Notes under the pieces: generated by a model
Databases searched by the model: none
What the model saw: only the letters and a program-made list of their open reading frames with translations
Told to the model about the DNA's origin: nothing
In this document: piece after piece, positions 18,522 to 26,725 of the stretch
Layout of the letters: every line of letters starts with the position of its first letter
How positions within the stretch are numbered: position 1 is the stretch's first letter
NCBI GenBank assembly: GCA_946403085.1
Contig: CAMIYM010000001.1
Coordinates: 186,001 to 250,000, forward strand
Length of the DNA: 64,000 bases
Direction: 5' to 3'
From: an uncultured Clostridia bacterium
Lineage (GTDB): Bacteria; Bacillota; Clostridia; Saccharofermentanales; Saccharofermentanaceae
Translations under genes and position numbers: made by a program

Positions 18522-18668
18522 TTATTTATTGAGCTGCTCGCAAGGCTGGTTAGCAACACCGCAAGATGTCTTGCATGCAGACTGGCAAGATGTCTGGCAC
18601 TCGCCGCATCCGCCTTCCTTAGCTGACTTCTCGAGATCTCTTGTCTCTACTGTAACGATTCTTGTCAT
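18522..18668 (-). CDS. scfA: SCIFF family ribosomal peptide precursor
   Basis: 48 residues, starting MTRIVTVETRDLEK and holding six Cys (21, 24, 28, 32, 36, 43) within 23 residues, which is the six-Cys-in-forty-five family. The start at 18668 has GGGAG upstream; a longer open frame to 18728 adds 20 residues with no family match. The peptide is the substrate of the radical SAM enzyme encoded next. Its biological role in Clostridia is not settled. Thr34 in the CKTSC stretch is a likely cross-link partner (inference). Confidence 0.95.
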   Translation of the reverse strand: MTRIVTVETRDLEKSAKEGGCGECQTSCQSACKTSCGVANQPCEQLNK

Positions 18669-18724
18669 AGTATTAATCTCCCTCTTTTTTAATAGATGAA
18701 TTATACTTTGATGACCTTTAACAG

Positions 18725-20110
18725 TCAAGGCAGAACGGGTATGAGGCCCTGATACTCACGTCCTCCGCCCATAAGCAGGTGGATATCCCTTCTGGATAAG
18801 AGCCTTACAGTATCTTCCGTAACGACTTCGCCGGGCAGCAGGAGCGGAATTCCCGGCGGATATCCGTATATGAATTCGGCGGAGGGAAGTCCTATGCAGA
18901 ATTCCGGTTCGAGCTCGACCCTGCGGTTCCTCGCCCTTGCTGCTTCCCTGAGAGACAAGGCAAATTTAGGGTAGGGGCGGGATATGAACTTGGATTCCTG
19001 ATATGGCTCATCGACTGCATCGTCGACTGCCTTTACCGCGTCGCAGAAGCGCTTTACGGATTCGATGGTATCTCCTATGCCGGTCATGGCGATCATGTGT
19101 GAAGGGAAACTTGCTTCACACTCTATGTTGAATGTTCCTCTGAGCTGGTCGAAAAGGAAATCGCCGTATCCCATGATGACGAACTTGGATCTTTCCCTGA
19201 CAGGAGCCTCCCAGAGCCTGAAGTTACGAAGTCCCCTTAAGTCTTCCTCAGCATAGGAGATAGCTTCTTCCCATGGCTTCATGAGTCCGCTTCCCTTGGA
19301 GCAGAGGCTTGAGAGGCACTTCGATACGCCTCCGAGAAGTATATATGAGGGACTTGATGTCTCGAAAATATCAAGCCCTCTTCTTATAAGTGATTCATCA
19401 ACAGGGCATCCTTCATGACGAAGCATCAATGCTGTCTGTGTAGGTGAGGACAACGTCTTGTGAAGGCTCTTGATAACAAGATCTCCTTTTGAATCTGCAC
19501 CGAAGAAACCGTCGTCTATGCCTAAGTGCGCGCCGTGGGCACTGTCCGTGATGAGAAGTGCATCGTATTTTTTGGTTATACGGTAGATCTCTTCAGTATC
19601 AGACTGGACGCCTTCATATGTTGGCGATGTAATTACCACAGTCTTTATTGACGGGTCTCTTGCAAGGATACGCTCCACATCGGAGGGGGCGACGGGACCT
19701 GCAAAGGGAAGACCGATGTCAAATGCGGGCATTAGGGGCACTATAGGATTTCCGGTAAGCTCTATTGCATTCCATACTGACAGATGACAGTTCATGGCAG
19801 TCAGTATTTTCGCATCCGGATTAAGGATAGCAGCGCTCCAGATCGCCGCTAGGATAAGGGCGGAAGATCCGTTTACGGAGATGAACGCGTTCTCGGCTTT
19901 CCAGATCTGGGCGGCACAGTCTTCCATATCTTTAAGAAGTCCTGTGGGGGAATGAAGATTATCGAATCCGCCGATCTCAGTAATGTCGCGCATGAAAGCC
20001 TGGGATACAAAGTCCGGGTTGCGTTTGCCGCCGGGCATATGCATCGGAAGAGGATCGGTTCCCAAGTAGAGCTTTAATGCCGCTCCGAGCCTGTCGTTAT
20101 CGTATTTCAT
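18725..20110 (-). CDS. Orn/Lys/Arg decarboxylase-family PLP enzyme
   Basis: 461 residues, the short form of fold type I Orn/Lys/Arg decarboxylases as in Bacillus SpeA/YaaO. The substrate pocket begins MHMPGGKRN near residue 24; TDSAHGAHLG holds the Asp that pairs with the PLP ring nitrogen, and SLHKTLSSPTQ holds the PLP lysine. The PxPPGIP-like stretch YGYPPGIPLLLPGE near the C-terminus is typical. It should make a polyamine precursor (agmatine, cadaverine or putrescine). I start at 20110 behind AAGGAAGGG; the open frame to 20173 would run into the promoter of the divergent repressor. The repressor operator lies 63 bases upstream and might also act here. Confidence 0.88.
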   Translation of the reverse strand: MKYDNDRLGAALKLYLGTDPLPMHMPGGKRNPDFVSQAFMRDITEIGGFDNLHSPTGLLKDMEDCAAQIWKAENAFISVNGSSALILAAIWSAAILNPDAKILTAMNCHLSVWNAIELTGNPIVPLMPAFDIGLPFAGPVAPSDVERILARDPSIKTVVITSPTYEGVQSDTEEIYRITKKYDALLITDSAHGAHLGIDDGFFGADSKGDLVIKSLHKTLSSPTQTALMLRHEGCPVDESLIRRGLDIFETSSPSYILLGGVSKCLSSLCSKGSGLMKPWEEAISYAEEDLRGLRNFRLWEAPVRERSKFVIMGYGDFLFDQLRGTFNIECEASFPSHMIAMTGIGDTIESVKRFCDAVKAVDDAVDEPYQESKFISRPYPKFALSLREAARARNRRVELEPEFCIGLPSAEFIYGYPPGIPLLLPGEVVTEDTVRLLSRRDIHLLMGGGREYQGLIPVLP

Positions 20111-20162
20111 CAGCAAACCCTTCCTTTGGTCTAACTTATCATAAAAGGGCGATATAAAAAAG

Positions 20163-20192
20163 TTGACAACCAAATTCTACACGTGTAGAATT
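20163..20192 (+). promoter_or_regulatory. Repressor promoter with BlaI-type operator over the -10 box
   Basis: TTGACA (20163-20168), 17 bases, TAGAAT (20186-20191). A perfect 20-base palindrome centred on TTCTACACGTGTAGAA covers 20173-20192 and so hides the -10 box. BlaI/MecI repressors bind TACA-NN-TGTA dyads, so the gene is probably autoregulated. Confidence 0.9.
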
Positions 20193-20225
20193 ATGGCAAA
20201 AAATTACAGTAAGGGAGAAATGCAT

Positions 20226-20591
20226 ATGAAAGAGAATTCTATTGGTGACAGCGAATATAAGCTGATGGAGATCATCTGGGATTATGCGCCCATAGCTTCA
20301 GGTGAGCTTTCAACAATGTGTGAGATGATCCACGGATGGAAGAAGACAACAGTATATACGATGCTTAAAAGACTTCAGGATAAGGGATTCATCCAGAGTG
20401 ATAAATCCACGATCACATTCCTTGTAGGCCGTGATGACCTCCAGAGACAGCAGAGCGAGGAGCTTGTCGAGAAGAACTTTAAGGGTTCTTTGCCGATGTT
20501 CGTTAATGCTTTCTTAGGCGGCGGTAAGAAGATGAGCAAGGAGGATGCCCAGAGTCTTATCGATATGATCGAACAGCATACTGAGGAATAA
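20226..20591 (+). CDS. BlaI/MecI-family transcriptional repressor
   Basis: 121 residues. N-terminal winged helix with the family pattern ELMEIIW-like (YKLMEIIWDY) and GWKKTTVYTMLKRLQDKGFI as the recognition region, then a C-terminal dimerisation helix pair. In staphylococcal BlaI the sensor-induced cut lies in an N-F bond near residue 101; here FVNAF at about residues 92-96 is in a similar place, but not identical. I start at 20226 because AAGGGAG is eight bases upstream; the ATG six bases earlier is too close. It probably represses itself, the sensor and the two lipoprotein genes through the shared operators. Confidence 0.93.
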   Translation: MKENSIGDSEYKLMEIIWDYAPIASGELSTMCEMIHGWKKTTVYTMLKRLQDKGFIQSDKSTITFLVGRDDLQRQQSEELVEKNFKGSLPMFVNAFLGGGKKMSKEDAQSLIDMIEQHTEE

Positions 20592-20632
20592 GTGTCTTAA
20601 GGAATAAGGGTTTTTGAGGGGAACAAATACTT

Positions 20633-23134
20633 ATGGGTGACATATTCTACAAAGTACTGGAGATGAGCATTTACGGAAGTCTTGCTATTATCGCAGTACT
20701 TCTTTTCAGACTTGTTTTTCAAAAATGTCCCAAGCGCATAATGATCTTATTTTGGATCATTGTCGGCTTAAGGCTCACGCTGCCTTTTAACTTCAACTCT
20801 CCAACGAGCGCTCTGAACTTCGGAAGACTCTTTCAGCCAAAGGTTTCCGTAACTGAGACTTCAGTCTACGATCCGGAGACAAGATTAAGGGAGATGACCA
20901 CAGAAGAACGCGTTATTCCGGCTGAGACAGCGGTTGTTACGGGCGAAAGCATGTCCGGAAATGAGCAGGGTAATGTGGCAGTTCAGCCTGCAGCAGAAGC
21001 TCCTGCACCGAAGGTAACAGCCAAGACAGTTATCCCATACATTTGGTTTGCGGTTATGCTGGGACTGCTTATCTTCTCTGCAGTCAGATATGCCATCTTC
21101 TATTCAAAGGCGAGATGGAGCTCACGCTCTTTTGACGGCAGATACTATATGGCAAATGATATCGATTCGCCGTTTGTCGTAGGTATCTTCAGTCCCAAGA
21201 TCTTTTTCCCAATCAACATGGATGATGATGAACGCGAGTATGTTCTTAATCATGAATGGACCCATATCAAGAATAAGGATGGTCTTACCAAGTTATTGAG
21301 CTATATCGTTCTTTGCATACACTGGTTTAATCCTCTTGTATGGCTTGCTTTCTTCATGCTCTGTGCCGACATCGAGATGCGTGTTGATGAAGAGACGACA
21401 AGCAATTTCTCTTTGTCCATGGTAAAGGAATACTGCAAGTCACTTGTAAGACATGCAGCTGATGATAACAAGGGCGCTTTTATGCAGAGCACTGCTTTCA
21501 GCGGTCTTTCTTTCGGAGGCATGGAGACCAAGATCAGGATCAAGAATCTCCTTAACAACAAGATCACATCAAGAGCTGTACAGATAACGTCGATTGCTGT
21601 AACTATGGTTTTCGCGCTCCTTATATCAGCTGCCTCAATCGACCATCAGCGCGGTAGAAAAGCACCTGCTGTGGCAGGCCAGACAGAGACATCAGCTTCT
21701 GATCCTACTGATAAAGCAGTATCAGATTGGGATAACGGATTCATCGATGCATACAAGCAGTTGATCATCTCATTAAGCGGTGACAAGAATGACAGATTTA
21801 ATCTGATCTACATCAATGATGATCTGATCCCTGAACTGGTATATGAGGACATGACCACCACTAATTCTAAAGTCAGCTTGTATACATATGCTGATGGAAC
21901 AGTTAAGACTGTGTTCCTTAACCGTAAGTATGACGGAGCAGACACAGACACATTCTTTTATGTGCCCGAAGGAGATTTTATTGTCAATCAGGTAAGTAAT
22001 ACCGGAGGAGAAGATTGCTATCATTACAGCTTCTCTTTGGAATCTCTTATGAATGGCAGTTCGCCGGAGCATACCGGACATTACACATTTACAGAGTGCT
22101 ACTTCGATGATGAAGAGATATCCAGAGAAGAGCTTACGCTGAAGTTTAATACCAAAAAACTTCAGCGTATAGAAGGTAAGTACGATGAGGTCACAGCACT
22201 TGGCATGCTGGATTCGTTAAGGATGTCAAAGGATCACAAGATCTCTTCTGATAATGCCAATACCACTGCTCTTTCAGAGATAACGGATATTACTGAACCT
22301 TCAGATACTGAGATGACTGAGACAGAGGCAACAACAGAAACGACGTCAGAAACAACGGTTCCTTCTCCTACTCCTGTGCCGGTTACTTCAGTTAAGATCA
22401 TCGACATCAGCAAGATCAAGGATTTTACTGTAACTCCTTTTAAAAATGAAGCCAACAACTATTCATATTCAGTCTCAGGCAGCTTTGGCTATGTCATAGT
22501 AAGATTTGTTCCCGAAAATAACACGGTTCTTATCTATGTTAATGATAAGGAATTTGAATTTGCGGTTCCTACCTCAACAACAAACGGTATCTATCTGCTG
22601 AAAGATTATGGTAAGGCGAATATCTATATCCAGTTCATGATAAGCGGCGGCAATCAGATAGGTGTATTTAATCTTACGGATGAAGGTGTTACCTTCAGAG
22701 GCGCATTGAAGAATTCCACATTCGAGAGAGCTGTAGATAATCCCAGAACATTCTGGATCATTGAGAACTATGGCGATAACGCACTTGTCGATGTATATCG
22801 AAACTATGAGATGTCTAAGCAGGATGGAATGCCTGTACCTAACGATTACATGATGACACTCTTTGATCCGAAAATGAAGTTGAGGGCAAAGGGAGATCTG
22901 AGCGGTTACCGTATTCAGAACGGAAGAGTCTATAAAGATCAGATCGTCTCTGTAAAAGCCGGAGATATATTGATTCCGCTCCGCACGGATGAAAATAAAT
23001 ATATCCAGGTAAGAACCGCTGAAGGTGTTGATTTCCAGATAGACTTCACGAGTCAGAGGTCCAGATTCTACGATAAGAACAATGTCCGCTGGATCTATTA
23101 TGCCATTGAAGACTGGTTCGAACCCGTCAGATAA
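20633..23134 (+). CDS. BlaR1/MecR1-like M56 metalloprotease sensor with a novel extracellular domain
   Basis: 833 residues, longer than BlaR1 (about 600). Membrane helices at about 11-29, 35-52, 133-153 and 316-336, with the M56 zinc site HEWTH at 207-211 and a DE pair at 252-253 on the cytoplasmic side. In the family, ligand binding outside activates this protease, which leads to loss of BlaI. The outside part (337-833) has no Ser-x-x-Lys penicillin-binding motif that I can find. It holds an unrecognised region (about 365-535), a Thr/Pro linker (about 555-585) and a C-terminal domain (about 600-833) sharing motifs LLKDYGK, GMPV-like, GRVYKD, VKAGD and a terminal W-Y-A-F pattern with the two downstream lipoproteins. 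It follows the repressor gene by 41 bases and ends at a terminator at 23159. Confidence 0.9.
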   Translation: MGDIFYKVLEMSIYGSLAIIAVLLFRLVFQKCPKRIMILFWIIVGLRLTLPFNFNSPTSALNFGRLFQPKVSVTETSVYDPETRLREMTTEERVIPAETAVVTGESMSGNEQGNVAVQPAAEAPAPKVTAKTVIPYIWFAVMLGLLIFSAVRYAIFYSKARWSSRSFDGRYYMANDIDSPFVVGIFSPKIFFPINMDDDEREYVLNHEWTHIKNKDGLTKLLSYIVLCIHWFNPLVWLAFFMLCADIEMRVDEETTSNFSLSMVKEYCKSLVRHAADDNKGAFMQSTAFSGLSFGGMETKIRIKNLLNNKITSRAVQITSIAVTMVFALLISAASIDHQRGRKAPAVAGQTETSASDPTDKAVSDWDNGFIDAYKQLIISLSGDKNDRFNLIYINDDLIPELVYEDMTTTNSKVSLYTYADGTVKTVFLNRKYDGADTDTFFYVPEGDFIVNQVSNTGGEDCYHYSFSLESLMNGSSPEHTGHYTFTECYFDDEEISREELTLKFNTKKLQRIEGKYDEVTALGMLDSLRMSKDHKISSDNANTTALSEITDITEPSDTEMTETEATTETTSETTVPSPTPVPVTSVKIIDISKIKDFTVTPFKNEANNYSYSVSGSFGYVIVRFVPENNTVLIYVNDKEFEFAVPTSTTNGIYLLKDYGKANIYIQFMISGGNQIGVFNLTDEGVTFRGALKNSTFERAVDNPRTFWIIENYGDNALVDVYRNYEMSKQDGMPVPNDYMMTLFDPKMKLRAKGDLSGYRIQNGRVYKDQIVSVKAGDILIPLRTDENKYIQVRTAEGVDFQIDFTSQRSRFYDKNNVRWIYYAIEDWFEPVR

Positions 23135-23158
23135 AACAAAGTAAATTCAATGTTTTAA

Positions 23159-23183
23159 GGGGAGCTTTAGGGCTCCCCTTTTT
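23159..23183 (+). terminator. Terminator of the repressor-sensor operon
   Basis: GGGGAGC pairs with GCTCCCC and is followed by TTTTT. A near copy ends the next gene, as part of a tandem duplication. Confidence 0.9.
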
Positions 23184-23210
23184 CGTGCGCGAAAAGAATT
23201 CTTGCAAAAA

Positions 23211-23309
23211 TTCTACAAATGTAGAAAAAAGTATTGACACTTATTTTCTACAAGTGTAGAATGACGCTCGTAAGGTTGTTCTACGTTTGTAGAATCTACA
23301 ACAGTAGAA
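23211..23309 (+). promoter_or_regulatory. Promoter with four BlaI-type operators, lipoprotein 1
   Basis: Operators: TTCTACAAATGTAGAA (23211-23226), TTCTACAAGTGTAGAA (23246-23261), TTCTACGTTTGTAGAA (23279-23294) and the weaker TCTACAACAGTAGA (23295-23308). The promoter is TTGACA (23234-23239), 17 bases, TAGAAT (23257-23262), so the second operator covers the -10 box exactly as in the repressor promoter. The other three sites flank it on both sides, which suggests cooperative, tight repression. Confidence 0.9.
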
Positions 23310-23338
23310 CGATTGTTGATAATACGGAGGAATGAAAA

Positions 23339-25249
23339 ATGAAACTTATAACAAAACCTATCAAGAAGGGAACAGTCATCGAACAGAAGACAAGCTCAAA
23401 GGCTGCTATGCTGGGAACGCTCGTTCTTTCAGGCGTTATCGCTTTAACAGCTTCCGGATGCACGGCAGAAGTCAAGCTGGCAGACGGAACACCGGTTGGC
23501 AACGTGGTCATCAATGACTCAGCAATTCCGACAAATGTTTCCATAAATCAGCAGGGGACAAATGCAGATGTGATCGCTGATCCTACTGTAATGCTTCCTG
23601 ATGATGATTTCGATCAGAATGATGAACCCGTAAAGTCTGAGGAAACAGATGCTGAGAAGCCCTCAAACACAGAGCCTGTAACCGAAGAGACTACCGCAGC
23701 TCCTACAGCAACTCCTGCAGCAACAGAGGCTCCTGCTGAGACAACTCCCAAGGCAACAGAAGAGAAGAAGCCTGGTACGATTGCATCCGTTAAGAATGGA
23801 TCTATCTTAAAAATGAGAGATGGTAACGATGCTGTCAAATATACTTATAACGAAGGATGGGGCTATATATTCTTCTATACATTGAAGCCTAGCCGTGTAT
23901 GGATCCAGGTAGAGGACCACGGTTTTGAACTCCCTATCAGGGACACTGAGCTCGGAGTGTGCGAAGCATTCCTCTTAAAGAAAGACGGCCAGGCATATCT
24001 CTACATCAGCGCTATGCATGGTGCAGACAGATGCGAGATCAATGTATATGCGCTCGATGATGATTCAGTAAAGTATGTCGGATGCTATGAGAATCTGTTT
24101 ACTAACGAGATCCTTTCAGTTGATTCGTTTTCCTGCTACGAACATTACGGACGTAATTACATGTTCGTAATGCACGGATATTATAAAGTTGGTAATAACG
24201 GTATGCCGGTACTTGCAAATAATGTGCACAGCCTTTATAACACAGCACCTTCAAGGATCAGGGCAGCTTACAGAGGCCAGGTCATGAGAGACGGAAAATT
24301 TACCGGTGAAACAACGATCATCAATAGTGGTGATGTTGTAAAACTCGTCGGAACAGATCTGGAGAACTATATCGATGTAGCATTATACAACGGCACTTTC
24401 ATCAGACTTAACTGCAAGAATTACTTTGAGAAGTTCAGTAAAAGCAAAAATATAGTGACCGACACGATCTTCTGCATATTCGATTACGCCAAGGATTTTG
24501 ATGAAGAGAAGGCCGGAACCATTGATGCAATGGGTGACGGACGTGGAATGGTGTTCCAGGAAAATTCCGGCAGGCGTGAACTTGAATCTGCATATGGCTC
24601 ATTCGTTGTTGAGAATAATATTGACAGACAGAAGATCCAGATTACTTATAACAGACATGCGTATGTTTTGCCTGTACATACAGATAATTCCGGATTAACT
24701 ATCGGAAACACATTCCTCTTTAAGGCACATGGCAAGGCATTTATCTACGTAACATCCTGCATGGATGGCGATCTTCGTGACATGAATGTTTACGAAGTAA
24801 GTAACAGCGGAATCAAGTATGTAGGTCACCATGAAGGTATGTATCTAATGACCGGAACTACAAATCCCGACGAGCTTATTTGCCATGAGAATGACGGCGG
24901 AAACGGATTAATGCATATTACCAGATACTATAAGGTATCAGCTAACGGCATGCCGGTGATCAAGGATACTGTATGCTTCGTTAACCTGGTTGCTGAAGCA
25001 AAAGCTTCAAAGGATCTGACTGGTTATGTCGTCAAGGATGGAAAAGTTACAAATGAGGAGTATACGATCAAGGCAGGAGACAGGATCAATTTCTCTGAAT
25101 TCAATGAAGTAACATATATGGATATTACAGACGAAACGACCGGTGTCACAGTCAGGATCAGTTCAGAGCCTTTGCTCAACGAATACTATGACCAGAACGA
25201 TAATCACTGGGTATACAAGGCATTGTTAAGTTTCATTGAGCCCGTATAA
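23339..25249 (+). CDS. Lipoprotein 1 of the BlaI-type regulon, two copies of the sensor-shared domain
   Basis: 636 residues. Unusually long charged n-region (MKLITKPIKK...), hydrophobic core, then lipobox TASGC with Cys41. Next comes a block conserved in its paralogue (KLADGTPVG.VVIN..., to about residue 88), an acidic then Thr/Pro/Ala linker (about 90-145), and two copies of the domain seen at the sensor C-terminus: about 165-385 and 415-636. Shared marks are LLK or LFK before a Gly, N-GMPV, a DGK turn and a final HWVYKA. No enzyme motif seen. It is predicted to be exposed on the cell surface and induced when the repressor is removed. Function unknown. Confidence 0.85.
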   Translation: MKLITKPIKKGTVIEQKTSSKAAMLGTLVLSGVIALTASGCTAEVKLADGTPVGNVVINDSAIPTNVSINQQGTNADVIADPTVMLPDDDFDQNDEPVKSEETDAEKPSNTEPVTEETTAAPTATPAATEAPAETTPKATEEKKPGTIASVKNGSILKMRDGNDAVKYTYNEGWGYIFFYTLKPSRVWIQVEDHGFELPIRDTELGVCEAFLLKKDGQAYLYISAMHGADRCEINVYALDDDSVKYVGCYENLFTNEILSVDSFSCYEHYGRNYMFVMHGYYKVGNNGMPVLANNVHSLYNTAPSRIRAAYRGQVMRDGKFTGETTIINSGDVVKLVGTDLENYIDVALYNGTFIRLNCKNYFEKFSKSKNIVTDTIFCIFDYAKDFDEEKAGTIDAMGDGRGMVFQENSGRRELESAYGSFVVENNIDRQKIQITYNRHAYVLPVHTDNSGLTIGNTFLFKAHGKAFIYVTSCMDGDLRDMNVYEVSNSGIKYVGHHEGMYLMTGTTNPDELICHENDGGNGLMHITRYYKVSANGMPVIKDTVCFVNLVAEAKASKDLTGYVVKDGKVTNEEYTIKAGDRINFSEFNEVTYMDITDETTGVTVRISSEPLLNEYYDQNDNHWVYKALLSFIEPV

Positions 25250-25272
25250 TCGATCCGGAATTCAGGGAAGAA

Positions 25273-25298
25273 GGGGAGCCTTAAGAGCTCCCCTTTTT
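25273..25298 (+). terminator. Terminator of lipoprotein 1 gene
   Basis: GGGGAGC pairs with GCTCCCC, followed by TTTTT and then CGTGCGCGAAAA, the same bases that follow the terminator at 23159. Confidence 0.9.
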
Positions 25299-25326
25299 CG
25301 TGCGCGAAAAAGTATTTATAAAAATA

Positions 25327-25427
25327 TTCTACAAATGTAGAAAAAAAGTATTGACACTGATTTTCTACAAGTGTAGAATGACGCTCGTAAGGTTGTTCTA
25401 CGTTTGTAGAATCTACAACTGTAGAAC
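25327..25427 (+). promoter_or_regulatory. Promoter with four BlaI-type operators, lipoprotein 2
   Basis: Operators at 25327-25342, 25363-25378, 25396-25411 (TTCTAC...GTAGAA forms, identical to those of lipoprotein 1) and 25412-25425 (TCTACAACTGTAGA). Promoter TTGACA (25351-25356), 17 bases, TAGAAT (25374-25379), with the second operator over the -10 box. Both lipoproteins should respond to the same signal. Confidence 0.9.
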
Positions 25428-25455
25428 GGCCGCTAATCATACGGAGGATTTAAAA

Positions 25456-26673
25456 ATGAAGCTTATAACAAAACCTGTTAAGAAGGTAACAACAGAAGAA
25501 TTGAACAGCAGATCCAGGAAGGCAACAGCAGCTGCTGCAGCTATGCTTTCCGGATTGATTGCCATTACAGCATCCGGCTGCTCAGCAGACATCAAGCTTG
25601 CAGACGGCACACCTGTCGGAAGCGTAGTTATCAATAACGAGGCATTGCCGTCAAATGTTTCCGTCAATCAGCAGGGCGCGAATGCAGATGTGATCACAGA
25701 TCCTTCTATCGTGCTCCCGGAAGATAATTTTGATAAGGAAACTGATCCTGAAAAGACTGACGATAAGGATCCTGCAGAGCCCGAAAATACAGAGCCTGAA
25801 GTAGTTGAGACTACTGCTGCGCCTACAGCAACACCTGCACCGGCTACTGCTACTCCTACACCTAAGGCCGCTGAACCTACCAAGGTACCTGCTACTCCCA
25901 CAGCAGCACCTACAGCAGTTCCTACAGAAGCTCCTGATGATTTCATGGGTTCATTCTCTATCATTCCTGATCACACTGTCTATAACTTTAATATAGATGA
26001 CAACAAGGTCTACTATATCGAAGGTGAATTCGGTGACATCGATGTAAAGGTAGAAAAAGATAATAAGGTCAGATTCAGATTCTTCGGCCAGGAATTCTAT
26101 GAAGCAGCTCCCTGTAGCGAACTGGCAAGCATATATCTCCTCAAAGATTACGGAAAGACAATGATCTATATCCAGTTTGTATCCGATGAAGGTCCTGCCA
26201 TCTATGCATACGCATTAACAGATAAGAGCGTTAAGCTTGCGGGCGTTGTAAAGAATGCTTACTTTGAGGGAAAAGTTGCTAACACAAGATACTTCTGGGT
26301 AATCGAGACATATGGTAAGAGTGCCTATGCTGAGGTTAGAAGAAACTACGAATTCTCTTATGTCAGCGGTCTGCCTGTAGTCGATGAAGACATGATCACC
26401 ACATTCTATACGCATGGCAAAGAGCTTAAGGCTGCAAGGGATATGAAGGGTTGTGTCGTAAGAGATGGCCGTGTGTATAAAGATGAGATCGTAGTTATCA
26501 AAGCAGGCAATACAGCAACACCTTATCAGACTGATGGACATTGGTATGTTGATGTTAAGACAGAAGGAACGATCGTCAGAGTTGATTTCACTACCGAATA
26601 TGTGAAGTATCATGTATCAGATGATTCCCGCTGGTTATACAGAGCTGTCGATACAATGTTTGACTTCGCGTAA
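25456..26673 (+). CDS. Lipoprotein 2 of the BlaI-type regulon, one copy of the sensor-shared domain
   Basis: 405 residues. Signal peptide as in lipoprotein 1 (starts MKLITKPVKK), lipobox TASGC with Cys42, the same conserved block to about residue 90, and a long Thr/Pro/Ala linker (about 118-160) that should span the cell wall. One copy of the shared domain follows (about 185-405) and is closer to the sensor's copy than those of lipoprotein 1: both have IYLLKDYGK, IYIQF, GRVYKD and R-W-Y-A near the end. I start at 25456 behind ACGGAGG; the open frame extends 52 codons upstream only through the operator array. No known function; it could compete with the sensor for ligand or bind it. Confidence 0.85.
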   Translation: MKLITKPVKKVTTEELNSRSRKATAAAAAMLSGLIAITASGCSADIKLADGTPVGSVVINNEALPSNVSVNQQGANADVITDPSIVLPEDNFDKETDPEKTDDKDPAEPENTEPEVVETTAAPTATPAPATATPTPKAAEPTKVPATPTAAPTAVPTEAPDDFMGSFSIIPDHTVYNFNIDDNKVYYIEGEFGDIDVKVEKDNKVRFRFFGQEFYEAAPCSELASIYLLKDYGKTMIYIQFVSDEGPAIYAYALTDKSVKLAGVVKNAYFEGKVANTRYFWVIETYGKSAYAEVRRNYEFSYVSGLPVVDEDMITTFYTHGKELKAARDMKGCVVRDGRVYKDEIVVIKAGNTATPYQTDGHWYVDVKTEGTIVRVDFTTEYVKYHVSDDSRWLYRAVDTMFDFA

Positions 26674-26725
26674 GTATTCGATAACAGTACAGAACAGCAA
26701 CTCCACATATATAGAGCACACAAAA

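Larger units (their letters stand above)
23159..25690 (+). repeat. Tandem duplication of regulatory region plus lipoprotein start
   Basis: The copies are 23159 to about 23580 and 25273 to about 25690, offset about 2.1 kb. Similarity is very high from the terminator through the four operators, clear through the signal peptide and the KLADGTPVG block, and then fades in the linker. The C-terminal domains have diverged and one gene has two of them. Confidence 0.85.

Noticed and set aside
20641..20656. TTCTACAAAGTACT within the sensor gene as another operator
   Set aside because: Only the left half matches; the right half lacks TGTAGAA, and it lies inside the coding sequence.
25800..25935. CCTACAGCAACACCTGC-like repeats as a tandem DNA repeat
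   Set aside because: They encode the Thr/Pro/Ala linker of lipoprotein 2 and vary at synonymous sites, so they reflect protein composition rather than a DNA element.
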